From JAEUJM01 sp964635055 (GTDB taxonomy: Bacteria > Actinomycetota > Acidimicrobiia > Acidimicrobiales > DATDAH01): a stretch of DNA of 64,000 nucleotides. Each line of letters starts with the position of its first letter. The first letter of the stretch is position 1. Made by a program: the position numbers and the translations under genes. This document shows positions 9,339 through 17,489 of this stretch, piece by piece. The stretch spans positions 1 through 64,000 of the forward strand of contig CAZWMT010000011.1 in assembly GCA_964635055.1 (NCBI GenBank), given 5' to 3'. The notes below the pieces were generated by a model. That model saw nothing but the letters and a program-made list of their open reading frames with translations, searched no databases and was not told where the DNA came from.

Positions 9339-9527
9339 TCAGCCGATCGAGGTCCCCACGCTGTCGAACTTCGACGAGGCGTTCTTGCCGAGGACGGTTA
9401 CCGCCGCGATGCAGACCACCGCGATCAGGGCGACCAGCAGCGCGTACTCGACGAGGGACGCGCCCCGCTCGTCGCCGCCGAAGCGCGCCCGCAGCCACGA
9501 GGCGAGGAAGTCGAAGGTGAGGATCAT
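9339..9527 (-). CDS. flp: Flp-family pilin 1
   Basis: The 62-residue prepilin starts at ATG 9527. The frame extends upstream but has no pilin similarity there. The leader ends at Gly in DERG, followed by the conserved mature start ASLVEYALLV, with Glu at +5 and Tyr at +6. This is the site cut by Tad prepilin peptidases. A single hydrophobic helix of about 20 residues and a short tail ending KFDSVGTSIG follow. It is nearly identical to pilin 3 at 10054-10242, and the upstream sequences also share a GTGGGAC...ACAGAA stretch, so one is a duplicate of the other. It should form the subunit of the pilus built by the plus-strand Tad genes. Confidence 0.9.
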   Translation of the reverse strand: MILTFDFLASWLRARFGGDERGASLVEYALLVALIAVVCIAAVTVLGKNASSKFDSVGTSIG

Positions 9528-9716
9528 CTGGGGATACCTGGCTTTCTGTCGCGGTCCCACAGCCCAGGACCGATGCATAGGCATCGTCCGATCTGCCCAT
9601 GCACTTGACCAGAACATGGGTCGTTCGGACCGGGTCGTTCGCACCAGCTCACCGCCACGCGCGCGCCCCCGAGGACACCTCGACCGGCGCCTCGGGTTCC
9701 GGCCCGGGCGCGCCGA

Positions 9717-9742
9717 GGGGGCGGCGCCTGGGCGCCGCCCCC
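9717..9742 (-). terminator. Terminator after pilin 2
   Basis: A 12-bp perfect inverted repeat (GGGGGCGGCGCC at 9717-9728 and complement at 9731-9742) lies 34 nt beyond the stop of the minus-strand pilin 2. With only 2 nt between the arms, the inner pairs must open to form a loop. Confidence 0.7.
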
Positions 9743-9776
9743 TCGAACTGGGTCCTTCCGGCTCGATCCGCCGTTG

Positions 9777-9971
9777 TCAGCCGGCTGTCACGATCGAGTT
9801 ACTCGACCGGGTGAGGCTGTTGCCGCTGTTGCCACCGAAGTACGAGAGTGCCGCGAGGCACACCATGGCGATCATCGAGACAAGCAGCACATACTCAACC
9901 AGCGACGCTCCCCGGTCGGACGTGCCGTGTCGAGCCAGGAACCAGGTGAGCAGATACTCCAGGTGGAGCAT
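9777..9971 (-). CDS. Flp-family pilin 2 (divergent copy)
   Basis: The 64-residue prepilin has processing site DRG/ASLVEYVLLV with Glu +5 and Tyr +6. The start at ATG 9971 is supported by a strong GGAAGGAGG ribosome site. The mature N-terminal helix resembles the other two pilins. The tail (YFGGNSGNSLTRSSNSIVTAG) is different and rich in Gly, Ser and Asn, so this may be a minor or alternative subunit. It lies between pilins 1 and 3, with its own terminators on both sides, so its expression level may be set separately. Confidence 0.88.
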   Translation of the reverse strand: MLHLEYLLTWFLARHGTSDRGASLVEYVLLVSMIAMVCLAALSYFGGNSGNSLTRSSNSIVTAG

Positions 9972-9998
9972 CACGCCGGCCTCCTTCCCGGGCCACGC

Positions 9999-10033
9999 CA
10001 CGATGGGGGCGGGTCGAGCCCGCCCCCATCGTG
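9999..10033 (-). terminator. Terminator after pilin 3
   Basis: A perfect 15-bp inverted repeat (CACGATGGGGGCGGG at 9999-10013, complement at 10019-10033, loop of 5) lies 20 nt beyond the pilin 3 stop on the minus strand and just upstream of the pilin 2 ribosome site. It probably ends pilin 3 transcripts or attenuates readthrough into pilin 2. Confidence 0.8.
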
Positions 10034-10053
10034 CCGAGCACGTCCGTGGGTCG

Positions 10054-10242
10054 TCAGCCGATCGAGGTGCCGACGCTGTTGAACTTGCTGGAGGCGTTCT
10101 TGCCGAGCACGGTCACGGCGGCGATGCACACCACGGCGATCAGCGCCACGAGGAGGGCGTACTCGACGAGCGAGGCGCCACGCTCGCTGTCACCGAAGCG
10201 GGCCCGCAGCCAGTTGGCGAGGAACTCGTAGGAAAGCGTCAT
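10054..10242 (-). CDS. flp: Flp-family pilin 3
   Basis: The 62-residue prepilin has processing site SERG/ASLVEYALLV and a tail ending KFNSVGTSIG. It is nearly identical to pilin 1 and differs mainly in the leader. ATG 10242 is preceded by an AAGGA ribosome site. The frame is open about 140 codons further upstream, but that stretch has no pilin character and includes a dispersed repeat. Being first in the minus-strand series, it is probably the most directly transcribed pilin gene. The NarL-type response regulator gene ends 267 nt upstream on the same strand. Confidence 0.9.
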   Translation of the reverse strand: MTLSYEFLANWLRARFGDSERGASLVEYALLVALIAVVCIAAVTVLGKNASSKFNSVGTSIG

Positions 10243-10361
10243 GTTCTCTGGTCCTTGTTCTGTCATTCGGCGTCCCACCAGTTCGGGGGATCGTTGTTGC
10301 TGATTAAGGCATCGGCGCCGGCAGCCGCTGACTGAATAGGCAGTACGGACCATTACATCTG

Positions 10362-10424
10362 CCCTCCGTCGTCGGGCGCCTTCGGCATCGGGTTCATCGG
10401 CGCCGCTGCTCCGCTCCGCTGCGC
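10362..10424 (-). repeat. Dispersed repeat, copy C
   Basis: On the minus strand this reads GCGCAGCGGAGCGGAGCAGC, then GATGAACCCGATGCCGAAGG and CGCCCGACGACGGAGG. It matches two other places in the window (43250-43296 and 52661-52726), each with the core GACGAACCGGATGCCGAAGG or a close variant. It lies in the 266-nt gap between the response regulator and pilin 3, where no gene is visible. A second palindrome, CGGCCGGTACCGGCCG near 10483-10498, lies just beyond the regulator stop and may help termination. Confidence 0.65.
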
Positions 10425-10508
10425 AACGTGGGCGACCCGTCGGGAGCGCGACGGCACGCTGTGCTCCATGACGTCGCTGGGCGGCCGGTACCGGCCGGAC
10501 GGGACCGA

Positions 10509-11219
10509 TCAGTCCAGGTGCACGATGCCCATGCGCACGGCTTGGAGGACCGCCTGGGTGCGGTCCCTGGCGTCGAGCTTCTGGTAGATCGAGGCCAGGT
10601 GGTTCTTCACCGTCTTCTGGCTGATGTACAGCCGCTCGGCGACCTCGGGGGTGGAGCAACCGTCCGCGATCAGCTGCAGCACCTCCTCCTCGCGCCGGGT
10701 GACGATCCGCTCCTCGTCGCTGGGGCCTGCGGGGCGGTCGATCCGACGCACCTCGTCGAGCATCGAGGCGGCCAGCCGGGGGGAGATGATGGTGTCGCCG
10801 CGGGCGGTCATGCGCACCGCCTCAGCGATCTCCTCGGTGGAGCAGTCCTTGACCAGGTAGCCGCTGGCGCCGGCCCGGATGGCCGAGGCGAGCACGTCCT
10901 GGTCGGCGTGCATGGTGAGCATGACGACCCGGACCTGCGGGAGCGCGAGCCGGATCTGGCGGGTGGCCTCGACGCCGTCCATCTCGGGCATGGTCACGTC
11001 CATCAACACGACGTCGGGCTGGAGGACGCGAGCGAGCTCGACCGCCTCGGCGCCGTCCCGTGCCTCGCCCACCATGTCGAAGCCCTGCTCCGCCATCGAT
11101 CGACGGAGGCCCTCGCGCAGCATGCGGTGGTCGTCGGCCAGCATCAGTCGGATGCCGGCGTGCACCGCGGCCAGGGCCGCGGCGCGAGATACCGGGTGGG
11201 CCGTGTCGTAGATCGTCAT
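10509..11219 (-). CDS. NarL/FixJ-family response regulator
   Basis: The 236-residue product starts at ATG 11219, after an AAGGGGGA ribosome site. Its receiver domain has acidic residues D29 and D30, phosphoacceptor D74 (VVLMDVTMPEMDG) and a conserved Lys in GYLVKD near 124. A C-terminal LuxR-type helix-turn-helix follows (TRREEEVLQLIADGCSTPEV, then LYISQKTVKNHLASIYQKL). The start follows the histidine-kinase stop by a single base, so the pair is cotranscribed and coupled. Being next to the pilin genes, it may control them, but that is inferred from position only. Confidence 0.93.
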   Translation of the reverse strand: MTIYDTAHPVSRAAALAAVHAGIRLMLADDHRMLREGLRRSMAEQGFDMVGEARDGAEAVELARVLQPDVVLMDVTMPEMDGVEATRQIRLALPQVRVVMLTMHADQDVLASAIRAGASGYLVKDCSTEEIAEAVRMTARGDTIISPRLAASMLDEVRRIDRPAGPSDEERIVTRREEEVLQLIADGCSTPEVAERLYISQKTVKNHLASIYQKLDARDRTQAVLQAVRMGIVHLD

Positions 11220-11220
11220 G

Positions 11221-13008
11221 TCATCCCCCTTGGAGCAAGCATCGGACGCGAGTGCCCTTGTCCTGAGCGGATACCAGCTCGAGCGTGGCGCCGATGCTCG
11301 ACGCCCGCTCCCGCATGCCGACGATGCCGTACGAGTCGAGGCGGCCGCTGCGGCCCTCGGGGAACCCGACGCCGTCGTCGAGGACCTCGAGCGCGGCCGA
11401 GTTGCCGTTGCAGCGCCACACGATGCGCACCTTCGAGGCATGGGCGTGGCGCTCGACGTTGGTCAGCGCCTCCTGGGCGATGCGCCACATCTCCCGCTCC
11501 TGGAGGATCGGGAGGCGCAGGCCCCGGTCGGCGAACAGCCGCACCTCGAGGTTGCTGCGCTCGGCGACCCGCGTGGCGTAGGCCTCGATCGTGTCGGCCA
11601 TGTCCTGCTTCTCCGACACGTCGGTGCGCAGGTCGTAGAGCGTGTCGCGGACCTCGCGGATCACGCCCCGGACGTCCCCCCGGAGCTGCTCGAGTGACGG
11701 CCCCACGTCGTCGCCCTTGGTGTCGGCGCTGACGATACGGTCGAGCTCGAAGGCGAGGTAGGCCAGCGACTGCCCGATGCGGTCGTGGAGGTCGCGGGCG
11801 ATGCGGGTCCGCTCCTCGTCGGCGCCCACCGTGCGCAGGCGCGAGAACCAGCGGGCGTTGTCGATGGCGAGGGCCGCAGGCTCGACGAACCCGTTCAGCA
11901 GTTCGACGTCACGGGCACCGAAGTGGTGGGCATCGCTGTGCTCGATCGACAGGAGGCCGATCATCGAGCCGCGTGCCCGCAGCGGCATGTAGAGGCCCGA
12001 GGAGGTGGAGGGCACGAGCCCCGGACCACCGTCGCGAAGGAGGTTCCCCTGGGCCACCAGGGACTGCGTGGCCGCGGTCTGGACCAGGGGCGGCGGCAGC
12101 TGCGAGGACGGGATCCGCTCGGGCAGGCGGGTGCCGTCCCGCCGGGCGACCGTCCACATCGAGCTGTCGGTGTCGTCGAGCAACAAGATGACCGCGGCGT
12201 CGTAGTCGAAGAGCCCCCGCAGGCGGGTGACCGTGGTGTCGAGCACCTCGTCCAGGTCGAACGACGCCGGCAGCGTCTGGGTGACGCGGTGCAACGAGAA
12301 CAGCAGTGCGTTGGCGTCGGCGAGGCGTCCCAGGCGGTCGAGGGCCACGGAGTGCTGGCGGTCGGCCTCACCCGAGATGCGCCGGGCGTAGCCGGCGACC
12401 AGGGCCACCATCAGCATCACGACGATCCACTGCGCCGAGGTCCGCAGGTCCTCGGCCTGGAAGTCGGTCCGGGCGAGGTCGGGGAGCGCCACCGCCAGCG
12501 CCGACGCACCGGCCACCCGCAGGGCGAACGCGAATCCTCGGGCGAACCCGGCCACGATGATCGCCGTGACCAGGGAGAACACGAACGGCGAGGTCCAGTA
12601 GCCGGTGGACGCCACCGCCAGCACCGGGATGGCCACCTCGACCAAGACGTGGATGAGGCTGCGGGTGTCGCCGTTGTACTGGAGCGGGTTGGCGGTGCGC
12701 ACCAGCGTCATCGCCACGATCACGCCGCACCACGCGACGACGGTCCAGTCGGCCTCGATGAAGAACGGCACGGACAGGGCGACCGACACCGCGGTGGTGC
12801 CCCAGCGGATGGCGAGGATGGCCGGTCCGAAGGGGGCGAGGCGATCGACGTCGTCGGCCAGGCCCGCGGCAACCAGCTCGTCGTCCTCGTCGCTCAGCCC
12901 GCCGGCCCTGGTGAGCCGCGCGGTCTGGCGGCGCCAGGAGAACCGGCTGCGAGGCGTGTCGGTACCCGGGTCGTCGCCCGCCTCGACGTCATCGATGACC
13001 GTGCTCAT
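11221..13008 (-). CDS. Membrane sensor histidine kinase (NarL-type partner)
   Basis: The 595-residue product starts at ATG 13008. Residues 62-208 carry about five or six hydrophobic helices. A GAF domain occupies about 235-388. The HisKA_3 dimerisation helix with the phosphorylated His is at 408 (RIARDLHDRIGQSLAYLAFE). A HATPase domain with N box EALTNVERHAHAS and DDGVGFPEGRSG completes the protein. It is the partner of the response regulator encoded one base downstream. The signal sensed is not evident. It is divergent from coaE, with about 98 nt between the starts. Confidence 0.92.
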   Translation of the reverse strand: MSTVIDDVEAGDDPGTDTPRSRFSWRRQTARLTRAGGLSDEDDELVAAGLADDVDRLAPFGPAILAIRWGTTAVSVALSVPFFIEADWTVVAWCGVIVAMTLVRTANPLQYNGDTRSLIHVLVEVAIPVLAVASTGYWTSPFVFSLVTAIIVAGFARGFAFALRVAGASALAVALPDLARTDFQAEDLRTSAQWIVVMLMVALVAGYARRISGEADRQHSVALDRLGRLADANALLFSLHRVTQTLPASFDLDEVLDTTVTRLRGLFDYDAAVILLLDDTDSSMWTVARRDGTRLPERIPSSQLPPPLVQTAATQSLVAQGNLLRDGGPGLVPSTSSGLYMPLRARGSMIGLLSIEHSDAHHFGARDVELLNGFVEPAALAIDNARWFSRLRTVGADEERTRIARDLHDRIGQSLAYLAFELDRIVSADTKGDDVGPSLEQLRGDVRGVIREVRDTLYDLRTDVSEKQDMADTIEAYATRVAERSNLEVRLFADRGLRLPILQEREMWRIAQEALTNVERHAHASKVRIVWRCNGNSAALEVLDDGVGFPEGRSGRLDSYGIVGMRERASSIGATLELVSAQDKGTRVRCLLQGG

Positions 13009-13091
13009 CCGACCTCGGCTCCCAGAACCGTCGGGCGACCGCAGCTGCCCGATCCACTTCGCCCTACCCATCGGCACCACCCGAGGAGAGC

Positions 13092-13097
13092 TAAGGT
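13092..13097 (+). promoter_or_regulatory. -10-like TAAGGT before coaE
   Basis: TAAGGT ends 9 nt before the coaE GTG, too close for a normal leader, so transcripts should start at or next to the start codon. The nearest ribosome-site-like sequence, GAGGAG, is 18 nt upstream and poorly placed. Confidence 0.45.
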
Positions 13098-13106
13098 CCC
13101 CGCTTC

Positions 13107-13712
13107 GTGATCCTCGTGGGGCTGACCGGTGGCATCGGAGCGGGCAAGTCGACGGTGTCGGCCCTGCTCGCCGACCGGGGTGCCGTGATCATCGACGCCG
13201 ACGCCATCACCCACGAGCTGCAGCGACCGGGGACACCGGTGTTCGACGCCATCGTGGAGCGCTTCGGGCCGGGGGTGGTGGCCGCGTCCGGCGAGCTCGA
13301 CCGGGCCGCGCTGGCCGACATCGTGTTCAACGACGCGGACGAGTTGGCCGCCCTCAACGCCATCGTCCACCCGGCGGTGGGTGCCGAGATGATGGCGCGA
13401 CTGGCCGCCGAGGCCGAGACCGACCACGTCGTGGTGCTGGATGTGCCGTTGCTGGTGGAGTCGGGCCGTTCCGACATGGCCGGCACGATCGTGGTGGACG
13501 TGCCCCCTGACGTCGCCCTCGATCGCCTGGTGAACCAGCGGGGGGTCACCGAGGACGACGCCCGGGCCCGCATGGGGCGCCAGGCCTCCCGCGAGGACCG
13601 TCTGGCCAAGGCCGACCGGGTGGTCGACAACCGCGGCACACGCGACGACCTCGAGGGGCAGATCGACGATCTCTGGGCGTGGATCGGGTCGCTCCCACCC
13701 GCGGCGGGCTAG
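13107..13712 (+). CDS. coaE: Dephospho-CoA kinase
   Basis: This 201-residue enzyme phosphorylates dephospho-CoA, the last step of coenzyme A synthesis in the cytoplasm. The P-loop GGIGAGKST lies at residues 8-16. It is followed by VIIDADAITHELQRPGTP, and later by VLDVPLLVESG and the CoaE-typical RMGRQASREDRLAKAD lid and C-terminal region. The length matches the single-domain enzyme, without the C-terminal extension seen in mycobacteria. The start is GTG 13107. It is separated from rpsA by the Tad locus. Confidence 0.94.
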   Translation: MILVGLTGGIGAGKSTVSALLADRGAVIIDADAITHELQRPGTPVFDAIVERFGPGVVAASGELDRAALADIVFNDADELAALNAIVHPAVGAEMMARLAAEAETDHVVVLDVPLLVESGRSDMAGTIVVDVPPDVALDRLVNQRGVTEDDARARMGRQASREDRLAKADRVVDNRGTRDDLEGQIDDLWAWIGSLPPAAG

Positions 13713-13802
13713 CGCTGGCCGTGCACGTGCTGGTCGGTCGCGTCCCGGCTGCGTTCGGCCCTTCCCGCTGCCGGCCTCGCCTGCCTCTGGCCTTCTCGCC
13801 CG

Positions 13803-14798
13803 CTACTGGAGCGACACGGAGAGCACCTGCGCGACCCAGACGAGCGCATCAGGGAAGCCCGCGACCTGGATGTTCGCCGACCGGGCACCGGGTCGGACGA
13901 GCGCGGTCACGTTGACGGTGTCGGTGTCCCACAGGTTGCCTTGGCTGTAGCGGGGGAGCGGGCCGTCGGTTCCGTCCCAGTCCACCGATGCGAGTGTCGT
14001 CCCGTTGAAACGAGTCGGCGACTCCGTGTAGTTGAGCTGGCCGTCGCCGCCGATGAAGGTGGTCCGGGCCTTGTCCAGCGAGCCGGAGGCGCCGAACCCC
14101 CACGACATGGTGATCGACCGCGACTGCTGGTGGATCATCGAGTAGCCGTTGTGGACGACCACCCGCGCTCTCGGCAGGTCGGACCGCGAATAGACGACGA
14201 CGAGCGAGGCGCCTTCCGCGAGCGGCGCGAGCAAGGTGGGCTCGGTGAAGGGGTCCGCCCCGTTGGTGCGACCCGACGCGAAGCCCGAGAGCGCGTACCC
14301 GCCGTTGCCGTTGACCAACTGGGTGACGTTGGCTCGATACGCGTAGCCGTTGGTGGTGGGGGGCCAGAGAGGCGTTGGTCCGGAACCGATCAACGTGCCG
14401 GTGATCGCCGACCCGCGAAAGACGCCGTTGTCGAAGTTCGCCGCCGGTGAGGAACCACCGAGGACCGCCCAGAACAGGTAGGCCTTGACGACCTGCGCGC
14501 CTGCAGGGATGCCGGAGAGTGTCACGGTCCCGTTGCCCCGGTTGCGCAGCCCCACACCCGCGGCCACGTAGCCGCCGTGGAGGGTGGTGGCGTACGCCAG
14601 CGAAGGGGCCGCCTCGACGGCCGGCGCCGCCGACGGTCGGGCCGAGCCCCCGGCACGCGAACCGCCCGGGTCCGACGCCGCGGCCGATGCGATCGGGCCC
14701 ACCGACAGCGCACAGAGCACCGCCACTGCGGCGAGCGGGCGGATCGCACGGTTCCGAGTTCGAGACGACGGAGATGAACGGACGGAGCGGTGGGTCAC
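13803..14798 (-). CDS. Exported protein of unknown function
   Basis: The 331-residue product starts at GTG 14798, chosen because GAAAGG lies 8 nt upstream. An ATG at 14819 has no ribosome site. An Arg-rich N region (RSVRSSPSSRTRNRAIR) and a hydrophobic stretch ending SVGPIASAAAS form a signal peptide. The mature part looks like a beta-rich secreted domain (GGYVAAGVGLRNRGNGTVTL, AYLFWAVLGG, SLVVVYSRSDLPRARVVVHN). No membrane anchor or sortase motif is seen at the C terminus (VWVAQVLSVSLQ). I do not recognise a function. It is convergent with coaE, with 90 nt between the stops. Confidence 0.72.
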   Translation of the reverse strand: MTHRSVRSSPSSRTRNRAIRPLAAVAVLCALSVGPIASAAASDPGGSRAGGSARPSAAPAVEAAPSLAYATTLHGGYVAAGVGLRNRGNGTVTLSGIPAGAQVVKAYLFWAVLGGSSPAANFDNGVFRGSAITGTLIGSGPTPLWPPTTNGYAYRANVTQLVNGNGGYALSGFASGRTNGADPFTEPTLLAPLAEGASLVVVYSRSDLPRARVVVHNGYSMIHQQSRSITMSWGFGASGSLDKARTTFIGGDGQLNYTESPTRFNGTTLASVDWDGTDGPLPRYSQGNLWDTDTVNVTALVRPGARSANIQVAGFPDALVWVAQVLSVSLQ

Positions 14799-15037
14799 GG
14801 AGCGCCTTTCACAGGTCATCGAGCACGGTCGAAACGGGCCGAGCCGAGGCGAGGATCGACTCGACACCTTCACGTGACTCTACGCCGCGCGGACGACCTC
14901 GCCGGTCCGCCGCTGGAGTCGGGTGGCCCGGCCCGACGCCCCGCGGCCGACGCCCCGCGTCCGTCGATCGGGGCGCTGCGACGACCCGAGGTTCTCGCTG
15001 CTCACCAGCCCGGGTGCCGGCGGGACAGAGACGCCCG

Positions 15038-17353
15038 TCAGCCCACCGAGGACCAGCGGAAGGCGCCGAGCAGGTCGGAGAAGGAGTCGGTCCAGAGGGG
15101 GGCGTCTCCGGCCACGTCGAGCGACGACCAGCCGTCCCGGGCCATCACCGGTCCCAGCGCGGTCGGCGACCGGCTGAGGAGCACCCATTGCGATGACAGC
15201 CTGCCGGCGGCCACCTCGTCCGGCGACGGGTTGTCGGACTTGATGGCCCCGGCCAGGCCCAGCTCCTCGGCTACCCGGTGCACGACGGGGGCCAGGTCGA
15301 AGTAGCGGTTCGACACGTGGAAGGCGATGACGCCGTCGGGTGCGAGCTGCTCGAGGTACTGCTCGACGGCCTCGAGGGTGAGCAGGTGGACGGGCACCGC
15401 ATCGGAGCTGAACGCATCCAGGATGACCACGTCGTAGGCAGCGTCCTGGGCGTCGCTGATCGAGAGGCGGCCGTCGCCGAGCACCATGTGCGTCGTTGCG
15501 GGGGTGTCGGCCAGGTAGGTGAAGTAGTCGGGGTTCGAGGCGATGGCGACCACGGCCGGATCGATCTCGTAGAAGGTGAAGTCGTCGCCGGCTCGTCCGT
15601 AGGCGGCGAGCGCACCCGAGCCGAGGCCGATCACCGCGACGTCGCGTGGCGGGCCACCCGCGTCGAGGCCGGCGAAGAAGTCCCCGATCGGCCCCTTCCG
15701 GTGGTAGTAGCCCAGCGGCTCCGAGGGGTCGCGTGGGTCCTGCATGCCGTGGGTCGTGGTGCCATTGGCCAGCAGGTGGCGCTGCTCGTCGTCGCGGAGC
15801 ACCCGGTGGACCCCGAAGAACGTGCGCTCGGCGTGCAGCACCGGCAGCGGCGAGATGAACAGGGTCGCCACCAGCACCAGGGCCAGGCCGGCCGCGAACG
15901 ACGTGGCCGTGCGGGCACCGAAGTACGCGAGGGCGGCGGCGCCGGCGAGGAGGAGCATGGACGGGCCGATCGACCCGTCACCACCGGCTCCCTGGAGCAC
16001 GATCGCCGCCGAGACCAGCGAGACGAGGACGAGCACGTAGCCGACCGTGAGCCAGGTCGGGCGGTCCTTGCCGGCGGCCTCGTCGGGCGTCGGCGTGCGC
16101 AGGGCCAACGCCACCGCCAGGATGAGCGGGTACTCCACGATCGAGTTGAAGAGCACCGGGGCGAGCAGGGCGCAGGCGATGCCGCCGAGGACGCCGCCGA
16201 CGGAGATCCAGAGGTAGAACTCGGTGAGGCGGCGGGGCGCCGGACGGTCGAGGGCCAAGCGGCCGTGCGCCAGCAGGGCGATGAGGAAGAAGATCGTCAG
16301 GTGGGGGAGCAGCACCAACCACACCGACGCGAAGGTGGCGACGAACGTGAGCGCCACGGGGATGATCAGCAGGCGCACGGCGCGGCTGGACACGCTCACG
16401 ACCCGGGACGGGTCGCGACCGAAGGCGGCGATGAAGCTTATGAGGTAGAGCGCCAGCGGGATCACCCAGAGCAGGGGCACCGAGGCGATGTCGGTGGAGA
16501 TGTGGCGGGTGACCGCGAGCATCAGGGCCGAGGGGACGAACGCCAACAGCACCCAGCGCCCGCGCCGGTGCCAGGACAGCGGCCCGGCGTCGTCGTCGAT
16601 CGACACGGCACCGGTCTGGATCGCGTCGGTCGGGATCGTGTCGGACGCCGCAACGGCGGGCACCGTGGTCGGCACGGGCGTGGTCGCCCGGCGGCGCCGG
16701 AGCGCCACCACGCACGCGCCGCAGGCGGCCACGAACACGACGTAGCCGATCGACCAGATGCGGGACTGCTGCTCGAGCGAGAACCGGGGCTCGAACACCA
16801 ACGGGTAGCCGATGAGGGCGAGCAGGCTGCCCACGTTGCCCGCGGCGTAGAGGAAGTAGGGGTCGTCGGCGGCGGGGTGGTCGGTCACCGAGAACCAGCG
16901 CTGCAGCGTGGGACTGGAGGTGGACAGCACGAAGAAGGGCCCTCCGACCGCGACCGCGAGTGCCACCAGGGTCCAGATGGCCGGTGCCATGCCGGCGGGG
17001 GGCTCCCAGCCGGCCGGGATGGCCACGGGGAGGAACGCAACGGGCACGAGCAGCACCACGAGTTGGACGTACGGCTGGCGCCGCATGCCCAGCCGGGAGG
17101 TGGACGCGTGGGCGAAGGCGTAGCCCGCCAGCAACATGGCCTGGAAGAACACCATGGCGGTGTTCCAGACGTCGGGGGTGCCGCCCAGGCGCGGCAAGAG
17201 CATCTTCGCCACCATCGGCTGGACGAGGAAGAGCAGGCCCGCGCCCAGGAACGTGGTGACGACGAAGAGCCCGACGAGCACCCGGTCCCCCGACCGACGA
17301 GTGCCCACCGGCTCGACAGGGGTCGCCTTCTCCGCCTCGAGCGCGCTGGTCAT
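15038..17353 (-). CDS. Fused MFS-like membrane/spermidine-synthase-like protein
   Basis: The 771-residue product has an N-terminal half of about twelve or more membrane helices (residues 25-510), beginning VVTTFLGAGLLFLVQPMVAK, the usual start of fused MFS/spermidine synthase proteins. The C-terminal cytosolic part is a Rossmann methyltransferase-like domain of the spermidine synthase type: AVIGLGSGALAAYGRAGDD, FYEIDPAVVAIA and DVVILDAFSSDAVPVHLLT. Whether such fusions make polyamines is not established. Start ATG 17353 follows AAGG. Around it, 14799-15037 (239 nt) holds nothing recognisable. Confidence 0.8.
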   Translation of the reverse strand: MTSALEAEKATPVEPVGTRRSGDRVLVGLFVVTTFLGAGLLFLVQPMVAKMLLPRLGGTPDVWNTAMVFFQAMLLAGYAFAHASTSRLGMRRQPYVQLVVLLVPVAFLPVAIPAGWEPPAGMAPAIWTLVALAVAVGGPFFVLSTSSPTLQRWFSVTDHPAADDPYFLYAAGNVGSLLALIGYPLVFEPRFSLEQQSRIWSIGYVVFVAACGACVVALRRRRATTPVPTTVPAVAASDTIPTDAIQTGAVSIDDDAGPLSWHRRGRWVLLAFVPSALMLAVTRHISTDIASVPLLWVIPLALYLISFIAAFGRDPSRVVSVSSRAVRLLIIPVALTFVATFASVWLVLLPHLTIFFLIALLAHGRLALDRPAPRRLTEFYLWISVGGVLGGIACALLAPVLFNSIVEYPLILAVALALRTPTPDEAAGKDRPTWLTVGYVLVLVSLVSAAIVLQGAGGDGSIGPSMLLLAGAAALAYFGARTATSFAAGLALVLVATLFISPLPVLHAERTFFGVHRVLRDDEQRHLLANGTTTHGMQDPRDPSEPLGYYHRKGPIGDFFAGLDAGGPPRDVAVIGLGSGALAAYGRAGDDFTFYEIDPAVVAIASNPDYFTYLADTPATTHMVLGDGRLSISDAQDAAYDVVILDAFSSDAVPVHLLTLEAVEQYLEQLAPDGVIAFHVSNRYFDLAPVVHRVAEELGLAGAIKSDNPSPDEVAAGRLSSQWVLLSRSPTALGPVMARDGWSSLDVAGDAPLWTDSFSDLLGAFRWSSVG

Positions 17354-17476
17354 CAGACCTTCATCGGCACGCGCCGAGCCACCTCAAGGCCGTGCAGCCG
17401 AGCCGGCGCCGAGGGTGCCGGCCCCGACCGCGCCGTGACCGGCGCGGTCCCCGGCCTTGCTGTCAGACCCCGTCGG

Positions 17477-17482
17477 TAGAGT
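17477..17482 (+). promoter_or_regulatory. -10-like TAGAGT before uvrB
   Basis: TAGAGT lies 7 nt before GTG 17490. This supports that GTG as both transcription start and translation start (leaderless) rather than upstream in-frame codons at 17457 or 17481. Confidence 0.45.
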
Positions 17483-17489
17483 GCTCGAC

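Noticed and set aside
9528..9660. Possible cyclic di-GMP riboswitch before pilin 1 (hairpin CGATGC...GCATCG and a GAAAGCC stretch).
   Set aside because: The conserved GEMM core (GGGCAAACC-type segment and GNRA tetraloop receptor) is absent. Only small hairpins remain, so no riboswitch is called.
14799..15037. A gene in the gap between the exported protein and the MFS/spermidine-synthase-like gene.
   Set aside because: Frames here are Arg/Pro/Gly-rich with no ribosome site or motif. Nothing supportable was found.
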